64,000 nucleotides of DNA from Gammaproteobacteria bacterium (GTDB taxonomy: Bacteria > Pseudomonadota > Gammaproteobacteria > Pseudomonadales > Azotimanducaceae): contig JAJFKA010000129.1 of the NCBI GenBank assembly GCA_021773555.1, forward strand, positions 62,001 through 126,000, written 5' to 3'. Under the pieces are notes generated by a model that worked only from the letters and a program-made list of their open reading frames with translations, did no database searches and had not been told where the DNA came from. The position numbers were made by a program, and so were the translations under genes. How positions within the stretch are numbered: the stretch's first letter is position 1; each line of letters starts with the position of its first letter. Of this stretch, positions 1 to 9,441 are shown one piece after another.

Positions 1-74
1 ATCACTTGTTGATACCGATTGTAGACCGTGTTGTTAAATAAGCTAAAACGACTGATATTGATGAGGTTATTCCT

Positions 75-494
75 ATGGATCTTAAAGGTAGTAAAACAGA
101 ACAGAATTTGAAAGACGCATTTGCCGGGGAGTCCCAGGCTAATCGGCGTTATCTCTACTTCGCAGCAAAAGCTGACGTTGAAGGGTACAACGATGTATCG
201 GCGGTTTTTCGCTCGACCGCAGAAGGTGAAACAGGACATGCCCATGGACACCTGGAATATCTTGAGGCGACCGGCGACCCGGCAACAGGATTACCGATTG
301 GCGCGACCTCGGATAATCTCAGGGCAGCGATTGCTGGTGAGACACACGAGTACACAGACATGTATCCAGGCATGGCAAAATCAGCACGTGATGAAGGTTT
401 TGACGAAATTGCAGATTGGATGGAAACCCTCGCAAAAGCCGAGCGATCACATGCGAACCGGTTCCAGAAAGCCCTGGATAATCTGGATGGCTGA
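75..494 (+). CDS. Rubrerythrin-type diiron protein without rubredoxin domain
   Basis: A 139-residue ferritin-like four-helix protein. Likely diiron ligands are visible: E19, E52 with H55 (ExxH), E89 and E92, and E123 with H126 (ExxH). There is no C-terminal CxxC rubredoxin domain, so it is a short rubrerythrin (erythrin type). Known family members reduce hydrogen peroxide in the cytoplasm. GAGG lies 8 bases before the ATG. It is followed by its own intrinsic terminator and then by an iron-sulfur protein, a pairing I recall from many proteobacteria. The electron donor is not evident here; the neighbouring Fe-S protein is a candidate by inference. Confidence 0.9.
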   Translation: MDLKGSKTEQNLKDAFAGESQANRRYLYFAAKADVEGYNDVSAVFRSTAEGETGHAHGHLEYLEATGDPATGLPIGATSDNLRAAIAGETHEYTDMYPGMAKSARDEGFDEIADWMETLAKAERSHANRFQKALDNLDG

Positions 495-530
495 TCTCGT
501 TTAACTTTCGAGTTGTGCCCATAGAGACAG

Positions 531-565
531 ACCCGCATCGTGAATTTGCTGTGCGGGTTTTTTTT
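531..565 (+). terminator. Intrinsic terminator after rubrerythrin gene
   Basis: A 7-bp stem (ACCCGCA at 531-537 pairing with TGCGGGT at 552-558) is followed by a run of eight T. It lies only 20 bases before the next gene, so it probably reduces rather than abolishes read-through from the rubrerythrin gene. Confidence 0.75.
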
Positions 566-585
566 ACGAAAGGAAAAGGTGAACA

Positions 586-1914
586 ATGAGTCGAGAAGGT
601 AGCCTGGAAGCACCCACAAGACATCCCCTGGGACAGGATGAGTGGTGGTTTTTTGATGAGGAACAACTGGATAACGAGCTGACCCGGGTATTTGAGATCT
701 GCCACGGTTGTCGTCGCTGCTTCAACCTGTGTGAGTCGTTTCCGACCCTGTTTGATCTGGTCGATGAATCTGAGACGATGGAAGTTGATGGCGTTGCCAG
801 AGGGGACTATGACAAGGTCGTTGATCACTGTTACCAGTGCGATATGTGTTACCAGACCAAGTGTCCCTACGTGCCTCCCCATGAATGGAATGTGGATTTC
901 CCGCACTTGATGTTGCGTGCCAAGGCAGCCAAATTTAAAAAGCGGGAAACCAGGTTTCGCGATCGACTTATTACCTCGACAGATCAAATGGGCGCGTTTA
1001 TCAGCACGCCGGGGATCGCCCAGGTGGCGAATGCAGTAAATCAGGTAAAACCCTTTCGAAAGTTGCTGGACAAGACGTTGGAAATACATCCTGAGGCGAC
1101 TTTGCCCCGATATGAGAGCAACACTTTCAACAGACGTACACGGCGCCACCAACCATCGACTATCGAGGTAAAACCGACAGCTGACACCCGCGGCAAGGTG
1201 GCCTTGTTCGCGACGTGTTACGGTAACTACAACGCCCCGGATCTTGGCCAGGATTTCATTGATATCTTTGAGCACAACGGCATTCCGGTTACCGTGATTC
1301 GTGATGCTAAATGTTGCGGTATGCCTAAGTATGAACTGGGAGATCTGAATGCGGTTGCTGAGATGAAACGTCACAACATACCGTTGCTGGCAGGTTTGAT
1401 TGATGAGGGACATGACCTGGTGACGTTGATTCCTTCCTGCACGTTGATGTTCAAACAGGAACTGCCGTTAATGTTTCCTGAAGAGTCCCGCGTCAGGAAA
1501 GTTCAACGGGCGATGTTTGACCCGTTTGAGTACCTGATGTTGCGACATAAAGCTGGATTACTGAACACGGAGTTTTCCAGGTCGCTCGGCAAGGTGGCCT
1601 ATCAGGTAGCGTGCCATCAACGGGTTCAAAATATCGGTCTGAAAACCCGTGAGCTGTTGCAACTAATCCCGGAAACTGAAGTGATCGCTATTGAGCGGTG
1701 CTCAGGTCACGATGGCACCTATACGTTCAAGTCTGAGAAACACGAATCGGCGATGAAAATATTGAAGCCCGTCGTCAAACGAGTACGGGAAAGTGAAGCC
1801 GCACACTACACCAGCGATTGTGCCATGGCGGGTAAGCATATTGAGCATGGAATGGCGGATGGCTCCCGGGCGACTCACCCTCTTGGCCTGCTGAAGTACG
1901 CTTACGGTTTGTAG
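586..1914 (+). CDS. Heterodisulfide reductase/GlpC-like iron-sulfur protein
   Basis: A 442-residue cytoplasmic Fe-S protein. Two ferredoxin-like cysteine sets are near the N terminus: C39-x2-C42-x2-C45-x3-C49 and C82-x2-C85-x2-C88-x4-C93-P. Two CCG-type domains follow, one with [11 protein letters not shown] near residue 244 and one starting around CHQRVQ and ending with RCSGHDGTY. This is the architecture of GlpC, HdrD and related subunits that pass electrons between carriers. A purine-rich site (AAAGGAAAAGG) precedes the ATG. It follows the rubrerythrin gene and may be its redox partner (inference). Its 3' end overlaps the convergent rnt gene by 13 bases. The exact substrate is unknown. Confidence 0.85.
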   Translation: MSREGSLEAPTRHPLGQDEWWFFDEEQLDNELTRVFEICHGCRRCFNLCESFPTLFDLVDESETMEVDGVARGDYDKVVDHCYQCDMCYQTKCPYVPPHEWNVDFPHLMLRAKAAKFKKRETRFRDRLITSTDQMGAFISTPGIAQVANAVNQVKPFRKLLDKTLEIHPEATLPRYESNTFNRRTRRHQPSTIEVKPTADTRGKVALFATCYGNYNAPDLGQDFIDIFEHNGIPVTVIRDAKCCGMPKYELGDLNAVAEMKRHNIPLLAGLIDEGHDLVTLIPSCTLMFKQELPLMFPEESRVRKVQRAMFDPFEYLMLRHKAGLLNTEFSRSLGKVAYQVACHQRVQNIGLKTRELLQLIPETEVIAIERCSGHDGTYTFKSEKHESAMKILKPVVKRVRESEAAHYTSDCAMAGKHIEHGMADGSRATHPLGLLKYAYGL

Positions 1915-2552
1915 TCGGTTTCAGGAAGTTTGTGGCGCTTGCCTTCCAATTTGCGCCAGCGATTGGCGATGGCACAAAAAATTTCGGCCGTCTTGTCACA
2001 ATCGTATTCCGCTGAGTGCGCCTCCTCGGAACTGAATGCAATACCCGCCGCCGCGCAAGCCCTTGCCAGCACCGTCTGGCCATAGGCCAGGCCGCACAGG
2101 CCAACCGTGTCGAAGGTCGAGAATGGGTGGAACGGATTCCGTTTGATTTCACTGCGCATCGCCGCCTTGTTCACAAAGCCGTGATCGAACGATGAATTGT
2201 GCGCCACCATGATTGCCCGATTGCAGCCGGTGTGCTTAAGCTCGGTTCTGATGGCTTTGAAGACTTCAGTCAGTGCCTTGCTTTCGGGCACTGCCATGCG
2301 CAGCGGATTGGTTGGGTCGATGCCGGTAAATTCCAGGGAAGATTGTTCAATATTCGCGCCGGGAAAGGGGTCCACGTTGTAAAAGAATCGACCACCGGGT
2401 ACCAGCAGACCATTGTCATCCATGGTAATGATGACCGCTGCCAGTTCCAGCAGGGCATCGGTTTCACTGTTGAAACCACCGGTTTCAACGTCCACAACAA
2501 CCGGCAGATAGCCTCGGAACCGATAGGCGATGGGCAGTTTATCTTCGCTCAA
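1902..2552 (-). CDS. rnt: Ribonuclease T
   Basis: A 216-residue DEDD-family 3'-5' exoribonuclease, which in E. coli trims the 3' ends of tRNA and other stable RNAs. The exonuclease motifs are present: [10 protein letters not shown] near residue 20 (first D and E), [10 protein letters not shown] in the middle, and [14 protein letters not shown] (H and last D) near the end. Length matches E. coli RNase T (215). The only sensible start is TTG at 2552-2550, whose last bases form the TGA stop of the upstream dihydroorotase gene (TTGA overlap), implying translational coupling. Confidence 0.93.
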   Translation of the reverse strand: MSEDKLPIAYRFRGYLPVVVDVETGGFNSETDALLELAAVIITMDDNGLLVPGGRFFYNVDPFPGANIEQSSLEFTGIDPTNPLRMAVPESKALTEVFKAIRTELKHTGCNRAIMVAHNSSFDHGFVNKAAMRSEIKRNPFHPFSTFDTVGLCGLAYGQTVLARACAAAGIAFSSEEAHSAEYDCDKTAEIFCAIANRWRKLEGKRHKLPETDYKP

Positions 2553-3592
2553 TGGGAATCCTTAACACGCCAGTTAACCATGTCCGCGGTGCGAACAGGC
2601 ACCAGTTGATCTTCCCCAAAGCACAGATACTCGGGTACTCGCCAGGCATCTTCGATGAGAGTTATTGTGTCAGAATTCCTCGGCAGCCCATAAAAGTCCG
2701 GACCGTTGAGGCTTGAAAACGCTTCCAGCATGTTTAGTGCCCCTGCAGTATCGAAGACTTCTGCATACAGCTCGATTGCAGCATGCGCGGTGTAGCAACC
2801 TGCGGCACACCCGCAAGCCCGTTCTTTTGCGCTTCGGCTATGTGGCGCTGAGTCAGTGCCAAGGAAAAACTTGTTTTCGCCCGACACGGCGGCTGCGATC
2901 AAAGCGGTCTGGTGTCTGTTCCGTTTCAAAACAGGCAGGCAGTAGTAAATTGGTTTCACACCACCCGCAAGCAAGTCGTTGCGATTGTAGAGCAGGTGAT
3001 GAGCCGTGATGGTGGCCGCAACATTTGCTGGCGCTGACCTGACAAAATCTACAGCATCACTGGTGGTGATGTGTTCCAGAATAACTTTCAGACCCGGAAA
3101 GGACCGAACGAGACCGGTCAGCTGTTGATCGATAAAGACCGCTTCACGATCAAAGATATCCACGGTTTCATCAGTGACCTCGCCGTGGATTGCAAGCGGT
3201 ACCTCGTATTTTTCCATCGCCTCGAAAACCGGGTATAGCCTGGCTATGGCGTTAACACCTGCTGAGGAATTGGTCGTGGCTCCGGCAGGATAGAGCTTGA
3301 ATGCATGGACCAGACCAGACTGTTTTGCCTGCACCACCGTTGCTTCACTTGTTTCATCGGTTAGATAGAGCGTCATGAGTGGTTGAAATGATGAGTTGCT
3401 GGGGACCAACGACAATATTCTGTCGCGATATTCGCGGGCGTCGGCAACGCTCGTTACCGCAGGTACCAGGTTCGGCATAACGATACCGCGACCGAAATAA
3501 CGGCTGATATCCCTTACCGTGTCGACGAGATAGTCTCCATCTCTTAGGTGGACGTGCCAGTCATCAGGTCGGGTAATAGTCAGGGAGCGCAT
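2549..3592 (-). CDS. pyrC: Dihydroorotase, PyrC type
   Basis: Catalyses cyclisation of carbamoyl aspartate to dihydroorotate in pyrimidine synthesis. It has the zinc-binding HVHLRDGD near the N terminus, [14 protein letters not shown] (with the metal-bridging lysine), [18 protein letters not shown] and [10 protein letters not shown] in the order seen in E. coli PyrC, and about the same length (347 versus 348). I chose ATG 3592 because it places the RPDDWHVHL motif eight residues in; an in-frame ATG at 3619 would add nine residues. Neither has a strong ribosome site. The gene overlaps rnt by four bases and is transcribed with it. Confidence 0.93.
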   Translation of the reverse strand: MRSLTITRPDDWHVHLRDGDYLVDTVRDISRYFGRGIVMPNLVPAVTSVADAREYRDRILSLVPSNSSFQPLMTLYLTDETSEATVVQAKQSGLVHAFKLYPAGATTNSSAGVNAIARLYPVFEAMEKYEVPLAIHGEVTDETVDIFDREAVFIDQQLTGLVRSFPGLKVILEHITTSDAVDFVRSAPANVAATITAHHLLYNRNDLLAGGVKPIYYCLPVLKRNRHQTALIAAAVSGENKFFLGTDSAPHSRSAKERACGCAAGCYTAHAAIELYAEVFDTAGALNMLEAFSSLNGPDFYGLPRNSDTITLIEDAWRVPEYLCFGEDQLVPVRTADMVNWRVKDSH

Positions 3593-3731
3593 GGTCAGGA
3601 TTGTAACATTTCTACTCATGTACCGGCGCTATTTGTTCTGCACAGGCGCTCGATCTGGTTTGCGTTCAAGCAAACATGTACTATAGCGCCCTTCATTTTT
3701 TACACGTAAAACACGCCAAGGCAGCAGACTC

Positions 3732-4955
3732 ATGGGTGAAATAAACAAGGTCGTATTATCTTATTCCGGTGGGCTGGACACTTCGGTCATCCTGAAATGG
3801 CTAACGGAGGTTTATGACTGTGAAGTCGTCACCTATACCGCTGATCTCGGTCAGGGTGAGGAACTGGAACCTGCTCGTGAGAAAGCCGCCAGCATGGGGG
3901 TAAAGGAAATATACATCGATGATGTCCGCGAAGAATTCGTTCGCGACTTCGTCTTCCCCATGTTTCGTTGCAATACTGTTTATGAAGGTGAATACCTGCT
4001 TGGCACTAGTATCGCCCGTCCGTTAATCGCCAAACGCCTCGTGGACATCGCCAACGAAACAGGTGCCGAGGCGATATCCCATGGTGCCACTGGCAAAGGT
4101 AATGATCAGGTTCGTTTTGAACTTGGTGCCTATGCATTAAAACCGGATGTGCATGTGATTGCGCCCTGGCGTGAATGGGAATTGAATTCGCGCGAATCGT
4201 TAATGGACTTCTGTGAAAAACATCAGATAAAGGTTGACCAGAAACACCAGAGCGAGAAGTCGCCTTATTCCATGGACGCGAATTTGTTGCACATATCCTA
4301 TGAAGGCGGGGTTCTCGAGGATCCGAATGCGGAACCAGAGGAATCCATGTGGCTCTGGTCGGTATCGCCGGAGAATGCCCCCGATGTCGCGAGCTACATT
4401 GAACTAACCTACCAACAGGGCGATGTCACGGCGATTGATGGCAACGACTTGTCACCTGCAGAAGTTCTCGCGCACCTTAATCAGGTAGGTGGAGCAAACG
4501 GTATCGGCAGGGTTGATATCGTTGAAAATCGCTATGTGGGAATGAAAGCGAGAGGTTGTTACGAAACCCCTGGAGGTACAATTTTACTGAAGGGCCATCG
4601 CGCAATCGAATCAATTACCCTGGACCGTGAGTTGGCTCACCTGAAGGATGATCTGATGCCGCGCTATGCGAGCCTTATTTACAATGGTTACTGGTGGTCA
4701 CCAGAGCGACTGGCATTGCAGGCACTGATCGACAACTCACAGCAGTACGTCAACGGCACAGTTCGCTTGAAGCTATACAAGGGTAATGTCACGGTCGTCG
4801 GTCGTGAATCCAGGACGGACAGTCTTTATGACAGTCACGTGGTTACTTTTGAAGATGATGCAGGCGCTTATGATCAAAAGGATGCCAGTGGATTTATTAA
4901 GTTGAATGCGCTGCGCTTGAAGATAGAGAGCAAGAAAGGACGAAAATTGTGTTGA
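3732..4955 (+). CDS. argG: Argininosuccinate synthase
   Basis: Joins citrulline and aspartate with ATP in arginine synthesis. The P-loop-like [10 protein letters not shown] is at residues 10-19 and is followed by the characteristic [20 protein letters not shown] and [15 protein letters not shown] stretches. Length (407) fits the common bacterial form. It stands alone on the plus strand between the divergent pyrC and the convergent nth. AAGGCAGCAG lies before the ATG. I see no clear ARG box upstream. Confidence 0.97.
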   Translation: MGEINKVVLSYSGGLDTSVILKWLTEVYDCEVVTYTADLGQGEELEPAREKAASMGVKEIYIDDVREEFVRDFVFPMFRCNTVYEGEYLLGTSIARPLIAKRLVDIANETGAEAISHGATGKGNDQVRFELGAYALKPDVHVIAPWREWELNSRESLMDFCEKHQIKVDQKHQSEKSPYSMDANLLHISYEGGVLEDPNAEPEESMWLWSVSPENAPDVASYIELTYQQGDVTAIDGNDLSPAEVLAHLNQVGGANGIGRVDIVENRYVGMKARGCYETPGGTILLKGHRAIESITLDRELAHLKDDLMPRYASLIYNGYWWSPERLALQALIDNSQQYVNGTVRLKLYKGNVTVVGRESRTDSLYDSHVVTFEDDAGAYDQKDASGFIKLNALRLKIESKKGRKLC

Positions 4956-4983
4956 AAACGGCCGTGTGGCGAATCACTGCAAG

Positions 4984-5628
4984 TTAGTCGTCAAGGTCGG
5001 ATTTTTTTGATTTGTATTCGCACAAATCGTAAACGACACAAGCACCGCATCGGGGCTTACGCGCAATACAGACGTACCGACCGTGCAGGATCAACCAGTG
5101 ATGAGCGTCTCGTATAAACTCTTCCGGAATCACCTTGAGTAATTTTTTCTCAACCTGCAGGACGGTTTTCCCGGGAGCGAACCGGGTGCGATTTGATATC
5201 CGATAGATATGCGTGTCGACTGCCATGGTGGGTTCACCGAATGCCGTATTGAGCACAACATTGGCGGTTTTTCGGCCCACGCCTGGCAGCGCCTCCAATG
5301 CCTCGCGGGTTCGTGGCACCGCTGAATCGTGCTGTTCCGTCAGGATTCGGCAGGTCTTGATGATGTTAGCGGCCTTGCTGTTAAACAGACCAATAGTCTT
5401 GATGTAGTCCTTCAGCCGCTGCTCCCCCAGTTCGAGAATTTTCCCGGGAGTATTCGCCACCGGGTAGAGCTTAGCCGTTGCCTTGTTGACGCTGATGTCG
5501 GTTGCCTGGGCGGAGAGGATCACAGCTACCAACAACTCAAAAGTAGATTGGTACTGCAACTCCGTTCGCGGTTCGGGATTCTGTTCGCGTAACCTGTTCA
5601 GGAACTGGTAGCGTTTGTCAGCATTCAT
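4984..5628 (-). CDS. nth: Endonuclease III
   Basis: DNA glycosylase/AP lyase that removes oxidised pyrimidines. The helix-hairpin-helix LPGVGRKTANVVL carries the catalytic lysine and is followed by AVDTHIYR with the catalytic aspartate. The C terminus has the [4Fe-4S] motif C-x6-C-x2-C-x5-C. 214 residues, as in E. coli (211). It is the last gene of the rnf operon, the same arrangement as rsxABCDGE-nth in E. coli. AGGAGA lies about 12 bases before the ATG, with 88 bases between rnfE and nth. Confidence 0.96.
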   Translation of the reverse strand: MNADKRYQFLNRLREQNPEPRTELQYQSTFELLVAVILSAQATDISVNKATAKLYPVANTPGKILELGEQRLKDYIKTIGLFNSKAANIIKTCRILTEQHDSAVPRTREALEALPGVGRKTANVVLNTAFGEPTMAVDTHIYRISNRTRFAPGKTVLQVEKKLLKVIPEEFIRDAHHWLILHGRYVCIARKPRCGACVVYDLCEYKSKKSDLDD

Positions 5629-5716
5629 GGTGTTGGATGATCTCCTGGGCTGATCGCCAGCGTAACAAAAAATTCAGTAGAATAATTCCGCGAGCGAATC
5701 TTAACTGTTTCGTGGA

Positions 5717-6412
5717 TCAAATTCGGGGGGATGAATTTTGTGACCGGTTTTCTTTTTGGCTGTTCTCGTTTTCGCTGAACTGATCACGCCGGGGCAGCGT
5801 CAATCTGTTTTTCAGGGCGATCATAAAACCCAGTGTGATAAAAGCGCCGGGTGGCAACAGCATAAACAGGAAACCGTTATCCACTAACTGGATTCGCCAG
5901 TCGGTGAAGCCTGCACCGAACAATAGATCGAGATTGTTGAACAAAGTACCCTGACCCAGGATTTCACGTACTGCACCCATTGCCAGCAACACCAGCGCAA
6001 ATCCGAGGCCCATAGATAGCCCATCAACGAGTGCGTAGCCTACGCGATTGCGGCTGGCGAATGCTTCAGCCCGTCCAAGTAAGGTGCAGTTGGTGACAAT
6101 CAGCGCAACGAACAATCCGATACGCTGATGCAGTTCGAAGAACCAGTACTGAAGCAGGATGTCAGCCAGTGTCACGAATGTTGCGATGACCATAATCTGG
6201 GCAGGCAGGCGGATGCTGTCAGCCAGCACGCTTCTAAAGGCGCTGATAACAAGATTGGAGAGGGTCAGTACAAAAATGGTCACCAGACCCAGAGCGAGTG
6301 CCGAGACGATACTGGTAGAGACAGCCAGCAGCGGGCACAGCCCCAGCATTTGTACCAGTGCAGGATTATTGCTCCACAGGCCCTCACGGCTGATGTTTCC
6401 TAACTCATTCAT
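5717..6412 (-). CDS. rnfE: Electron transport complex subunit RnfE
   Basis: Integral membrane subunit of the Rnf/Rsx ion-translocating oxidoreductase. It has six hydrophobic segments and typical NPALVQMLGLCPLLAVS and ALIVTNCTLLGRAEAFAS motifs; the cysteines belong to the membrane iron-sulfur site shared with RnfA in characterised complexes. I chose ATG 6412 (231 residues, equal to E. coli RsxE) rather than an upstream in-frame start at 6451. It overlaps rnfG by eight bases, so the two are translationally coupled. Confidence 0.94.
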   Translation of the reverse strand: MNELGNISREGLWSNNPALVQMLGLCPLLAVSTSIVSALALGLVTIFVLTLSNLVISAFRSVLADSIRLPAQIMVIATFVTLADILLQYWFFELHQRIGLFVALIVTNCTLLGRAEAFASRNRVGYALVDGLSMGLGFALVLLAMGAVREILGQGTLFNNLDLLFGAGFTDWRIQLVDNGFLFMLLPPGAFITLGFMIALKNRLTLPRRDQFSENENSQKENRSQNSSPRI

Positions 6413-6974
6413 GGTTAGCCCTGGCGAGTTCTCGCCATGTCGGGATTTCATTTTCGGCCAGCATCAAGCCGGATTTTACGGTGTGTATCAGGGCACGGGA
6501 GGTGATTGTGGCACCGGTGATGTGATCGAAGTCACCGCCGGACTTCCTGGTCCGCCAGTCATACTGATGTAACGTCTTTTCATTAAATGTAGTGATCCAG
6601 GGCGATACCGTGATGTCGATCTTGTCGCCGATACCGGGTGTTTCATCATGGGCATAGACGCGAACACCTCTGACCTGGTTATCCAGGTCAATCGCTATCC
6701 AGGCGCGAATCACGCCGTTATAGCCTTGCTCTGTGCTGGCGGAGAATATGAATCCTGTGATCAGGTCTGATTGACTGGTGATGTACAGGTTTTCATTCAC
6801 GTGCCTGATGTCCTCGGCGGGATCAATCAGCTCCCGGAGCTGCTGGACTCTATATTGCTGTTGATTGAGTTGAATCACTTGTCTCGTTGCCAGATGCAGG
6901 GCGGTGATAATTATTCCGGCGAGGAAACCCAGGAATACGAGGCGGGTAACGGGATGCGCAAACCAGTTCATCAT
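6405..6974 (-). CDS. rnfG: Electron transport complex subunit RnfG (flavoprotein)
   Basis: A 189-residue subunit with one N-terminal transmembrane helix (about residues 10-29) and a periplasmic FMN-binding domain. TGAT at residues 153-156 matches the S/TGAT site where ApbE attaches FMN covalently, giving T156 as the acceptor. ETPGIGDKI is the other conserved family stretch. Its ATG overlaps the rnfD stop (ATGA) and its end overlaps rnfE. Conservation of the flavinylation site indicates a functional electron path through the periplasmic side. Confidence 0.94.
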   Translation of the reverse strand: MMNWFAHPVTRLVFLGFLAGIIITALHLATRQVIQLNQQQYRVQQLRELIDPAEDIRHVNENLYITSQSDLITGFIFSASTEQGYNGVIRAWIAIDLDNQVRGVRVYAHDETPGIGDKIDITVSPWITTFNEKTLHQYDWRTRKSGGDFDHITGATITSRALIHTVKSGLMLAENEIPTWRELARANHE

Positions 6975-7945
6975 GCGGAATGCCCTGGATGGGGACGCAG
7001 GCGGAACTCAATATGATCAATCAGGGGACTCGCGCCGTTCATGAGCAGGATTGCGAACGCGATACCTTCCGGATAGGCACCGGTGACTCGAATGACGTAG
7101 GTCAAAATTCCAACCCCCACACCGAATACCCACTGTCCAGAGGTTGAATTGGGTGATGTCACCGGATCGGTCACGATGAAGAATGCGCCGAGCATGGTTG
7201 CGCCTGAAAACAGGTGCATGAAGGGCGTTCCTGTGCTGGCAGAACTGCCGTAGTCATACCCTGGCAGTGAGAGAGCGGCAAGGGTAAAGAGCATCGCCGT
7301 GGGTGCGCGCCAGTGACAGACACCTGAGTAGACGAGATAGAGCCCGCCGAACAAAAACCCAAGGTTGATGTATAGCCATGCCCGGGCGTTTTCCGGGCCA
7401 AACTGATCCCAGAATTCAGCCACGGTGAGCGCACCACGAAACTTGAATTCATCCAGCGGCGTCGCCCTGCTGATGCCATCGATTAATACCGGAAGGGCAT
7501 CGCCGTTGTGGAGTTTAACCGAGAACACCAGAAGCGGATCAGCCAGCCGGTGACCAGGGTCTGGCCAGGTCGACATGGCCAGCGGAAAGGAGACTATCAG
7601 CACCGCAAAACCCACCATCGCCGGATTGAACAGATTTCGTCCCAGGCCACCATAAGTGTGTTTCGCCAGTACCATGGCGAACAGGCACCCAATCAACAGG
7701 TAACCAACGGGTAGATACGGTGGTAGTGCGAGGCCGAGCAATGCGCCGGTGACCAGTGCGCTGCCGTCCGTCAATACGCGCAGGGGTTTCCGGGTAAGGC
7801 CAAGCATCATTGCCTCGAAGCCGGTGCAGAACAACATTGCGAGGCCGACATTGATAATCACTCCGGGACCAAAACTGTAGGCCATCAACAAAAATCCCGG
7901 GATCAGTGCCAGCAGCACGCGCACCATCATGGCCTGGATATTCAT
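6971..7945 (-). CDS. rnfD: Electron transport complex subunit RnfD (flavoprotein)
   Basis: A 324-residue membrane subunit of the NqrB/RnfD family with about eight to ten hydrophobic segments. The sequence SRAT at residues 159-162, followed by PLD, lies where FMN is covalently bound to a threonine in characterised RnfD proteins, so T162 is the likely acceptor. HTYGGLGRNLFNPAMVGFA and HLFSGATMLGAFFIVTDP are conserved family stretches. It starts with ATG overlapping the stop of the preceding rnfB gene (ATGA). In E. coli the gene before rnfD is rnfC; here it is the RnfB fusion. Confidence 0.94.
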   Translation of the reverse strand: MNIQAMMVRVLLALIPGFLLMAYSFGPGVIINVGLAMLFCTGFEAMMLGLTRKPLRVLTDGSALVTGALLGLALPPYLPVGYLLIGCLFAMVLAKHTYGGLGRNLFNPAMVGFAVLIVSFPLAMSTWPDPGHRLADPLLVFSVKLHNGDALPVLIDGISRATPLDEFKFRGALTVAEFWDQFGPENARAWLYINLGFLFGGLYLVYSGVCHWRAPTAMLFTLAALSLPGYDYGSSASTGTPFMHLFSGATMLGAFFIVTDPVTSPNSTSGQWVFGVGVGILTYVIRVTGAYPEGIAFAILLMNGASPLIDHIEFRLRPHPGHSA

Positions 7946-8835
7946 TTTTTGAGGTTTAGTAGCAAGTTGGCTTTATCTGCAGCTGTGGGGCGCTCTCTTA
8001 CCGAATGACCACTCGCGGACAGCCGTTGTTCGTGACGGTAAAATCTTGACCCGGCTGCGGCGGCGTTCTTCGCGGCCAGGGATTGCTGCGCGATTTCGGC
8101 CTTCATCTCATGAAAAGTCACGGTGAGCGGAAGCTCACTGGGACAAACGCGGTCACAGAGTCGGCACTCAATACAGTCGCTCAGACCCAGCGAACCTGCA
8201 ACAACCAATGAATCCCGAAACAGCAGAAGTTGCTGGGGTGCAAGGTCCCGGGGACAGGCGTCGGTGCACAGACCACAGTGTATGCATGGTTGTTCTGTAC
8301 TGGCGGGCGACGCTACATCTGCCTCGGCAGGTAAATCAAAAACCAGATCAATACAATCTACAGGACACGGTGGCAAACATAGTTCGCAGCCCGTACAAAT
8401 GCCAGTCAACACGGTGTGCATCATTTGCTGGGTGCCAACGATTGCGTCAACCGGACAGGCACGAATGCACAACGTGCACCCGATGCACTCATCCTCGCGG
8501 ACCTTCGCAACCGCCGCTGGTTTTTGAATGCCACAACTCTCGTCCAGCATCTCGACTTCCCGACCCAACAGGTTCGCCAGCGCGACGATGGCCGCGTCAC
8601 CTCCCGGGGGACATTTGTTAATCGACTCACCGGAGATGATTGCGCTCGCATATGGCTTGCAGCCGGGGAAACCGCATTGAGCGCACTGCGTCTGGGGCAG
8701 CAACTTGTTGACCTGGTCAACCAGTAAATTGGTCTGGTCCTGCCAACGGTTCCGGCTAACGGTCAATAACATTGCCGAGACAAACGCGATTCCCGTAAGC
8801 GCCAGGGTGCCAGTAATTAATTCAATGCCAGGCAC
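7942..8835 (-). CDS. rnfB: RnfB fused to the ferredoxin segment of RnfC
   Basis: A 297-residue protein. Residues 1-168 are RnfB: an N-terminal membrane helix, the C51-x2-C54-x4-C59-x15-C75 cluster site, and two ferredoxin sets (C117/C120/C123/C127 and C147/C150/C153/C157). E. coli RsxB ends about there, near 190 residues. Residues 183-297 instead resemble the C-terminal part of RnfC: PCIHCGLCTDACPRDLAPQQ (C184-C194), DCIECRLCDRVCPSELPL (C221-C231), then HEMKAEIA and an alanine/arginine-rich helix. The RnfC NADH/FMN and SLBB parts are absent and no separate rnfC exists in the operon. Start is GTG 8835, overlapping the rnfA stop by one base. Electron input must differ from the usual NADH route or come from a subunit encoded elsewhere (inference). 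Confidence 0.88.
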   Translation of the reverse strand: MPGIELITGTLALTGIAFVSAMLLTVSRNRWQDQTNLLVDQVNKLLPQTQCAQCGFPGCKPYASAIISGESINKCPPGGDAAIVALANLLGREVEMLDESCGIQKPAAVAKVREDECIGCTLCIRACPVDAIVGTQQMMHTVLTGICTGCELCLPPCPVDCIDLVFDLPAEADVASPASTEQPCIHCGLCTDACPRDLAPQQLLLFRDSLVVAGSLGLSDCIECRLCDRVCPSELPLTVTFHEMKAEIAQQSLAAKNAAAAGSRFYRHEQRLSASGHSVRERPTAADKANLLLNLKK

Positions 8836-9410
8836 TAATCCATCCCCGTGAAGCCCATGAATGCCAGGGACAACAATCCGGCAGTAATCATGTTGATTGC
8901 CGCGCCGCGAAAGGCAACCGGTATATTCTGCTGCGCCTGTTTTTCGCGAATTGCGGCGAACATTATCAGCAGCAGGGAGAATCCCAGGGCTGCGCCAAAT
9001 CCATAAAGGGTAGCCTCAAAGAAATTGAGACTCTGTCTTACATTAAGCAAGGCAACACCCAGCACTGCACAATTGGTGGTGATAAGCGGAATGAAGATGC
9101 CAAGGATCTGATGGAGGATTGGTTGAGTTGCCCGGATGATAATTTCTGCGAACTGAACCAGTGATGCAATGATGACAATAAATGAAATTATTCGGAGGTA
9201 TTGGAGATCAAATGGTACCAGCACGTAATGTTCAACCAGGTAACTGATCGCCGAGGACAAGGTTAGTACGAACGTCGTCGCCGCGGCCATCCCTACAGCA
9301 CTGTCGAATTGCTGGCTGGCACCCATGAACGGGCACAATCCCAAAAACTGCACCATGACGAAGTTGTTAACAAAAATTGTACCGAGAAGAATCAAAAATG
9401 CTTCAGTCAT
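8835..9410 (-). CDS. rnfA: Electron transport complex subunit RnfA
   Basis: A 191-residue integral membrane subunit (E. coli RsxA is 193) with six hydrophobic segments. [18 protein letters not shown] and [16 protein letters not shown] are the mirror-image counterparts of RnfE motifs and carry the cysteines of the membrane cluster. It opens the rnf operon, 31 bases downstream of metG on the same strand, so transcription may run metG-rnfA-rnfB-rnfD-rnfG-rnfE-nth. Confidence 0.95.
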   Translation of the reverse strand: MTEAFLILLGTIFVNNFVMVQFLGLCPFMGASQQFDSAVGMAAATTFVLTLSSAISYLVEHYVLVPFDLQYLRIISFIVIIASLVQFAEIIIRATQPILHQILGIFIPLITTNCAVLGVALLNVRQSLNFFEATLYGFGAALGFSLLLIMFAAIREKQAQQNIPVAFRGAAINMITAGLLSLAFMGFTGMD

Positions 9411-9441
9411 CGATTTGTCCGTGGCCAGGGAGTTTGGCGGT

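Noticed and set aside
1-74. Possible promoter TTGATA-TTAAAT before the rubrerythrin gene
   Set aside because: Spacing is 19 bases and matches are partial; not supported enough for a feature.
319-1413. A long minus-strand open frame of 364 codons opposite the Fe-S protein gene
   Set aside because: It is the antisense shadow of a clear, motif-bearing gene and has no recognisable protein features.
3655-3690. Possible promoter (TTGCGT and TACTAT) before argG
   Set aside because: The spacing is only 13 bases and no second -35 fits; too weak to call.
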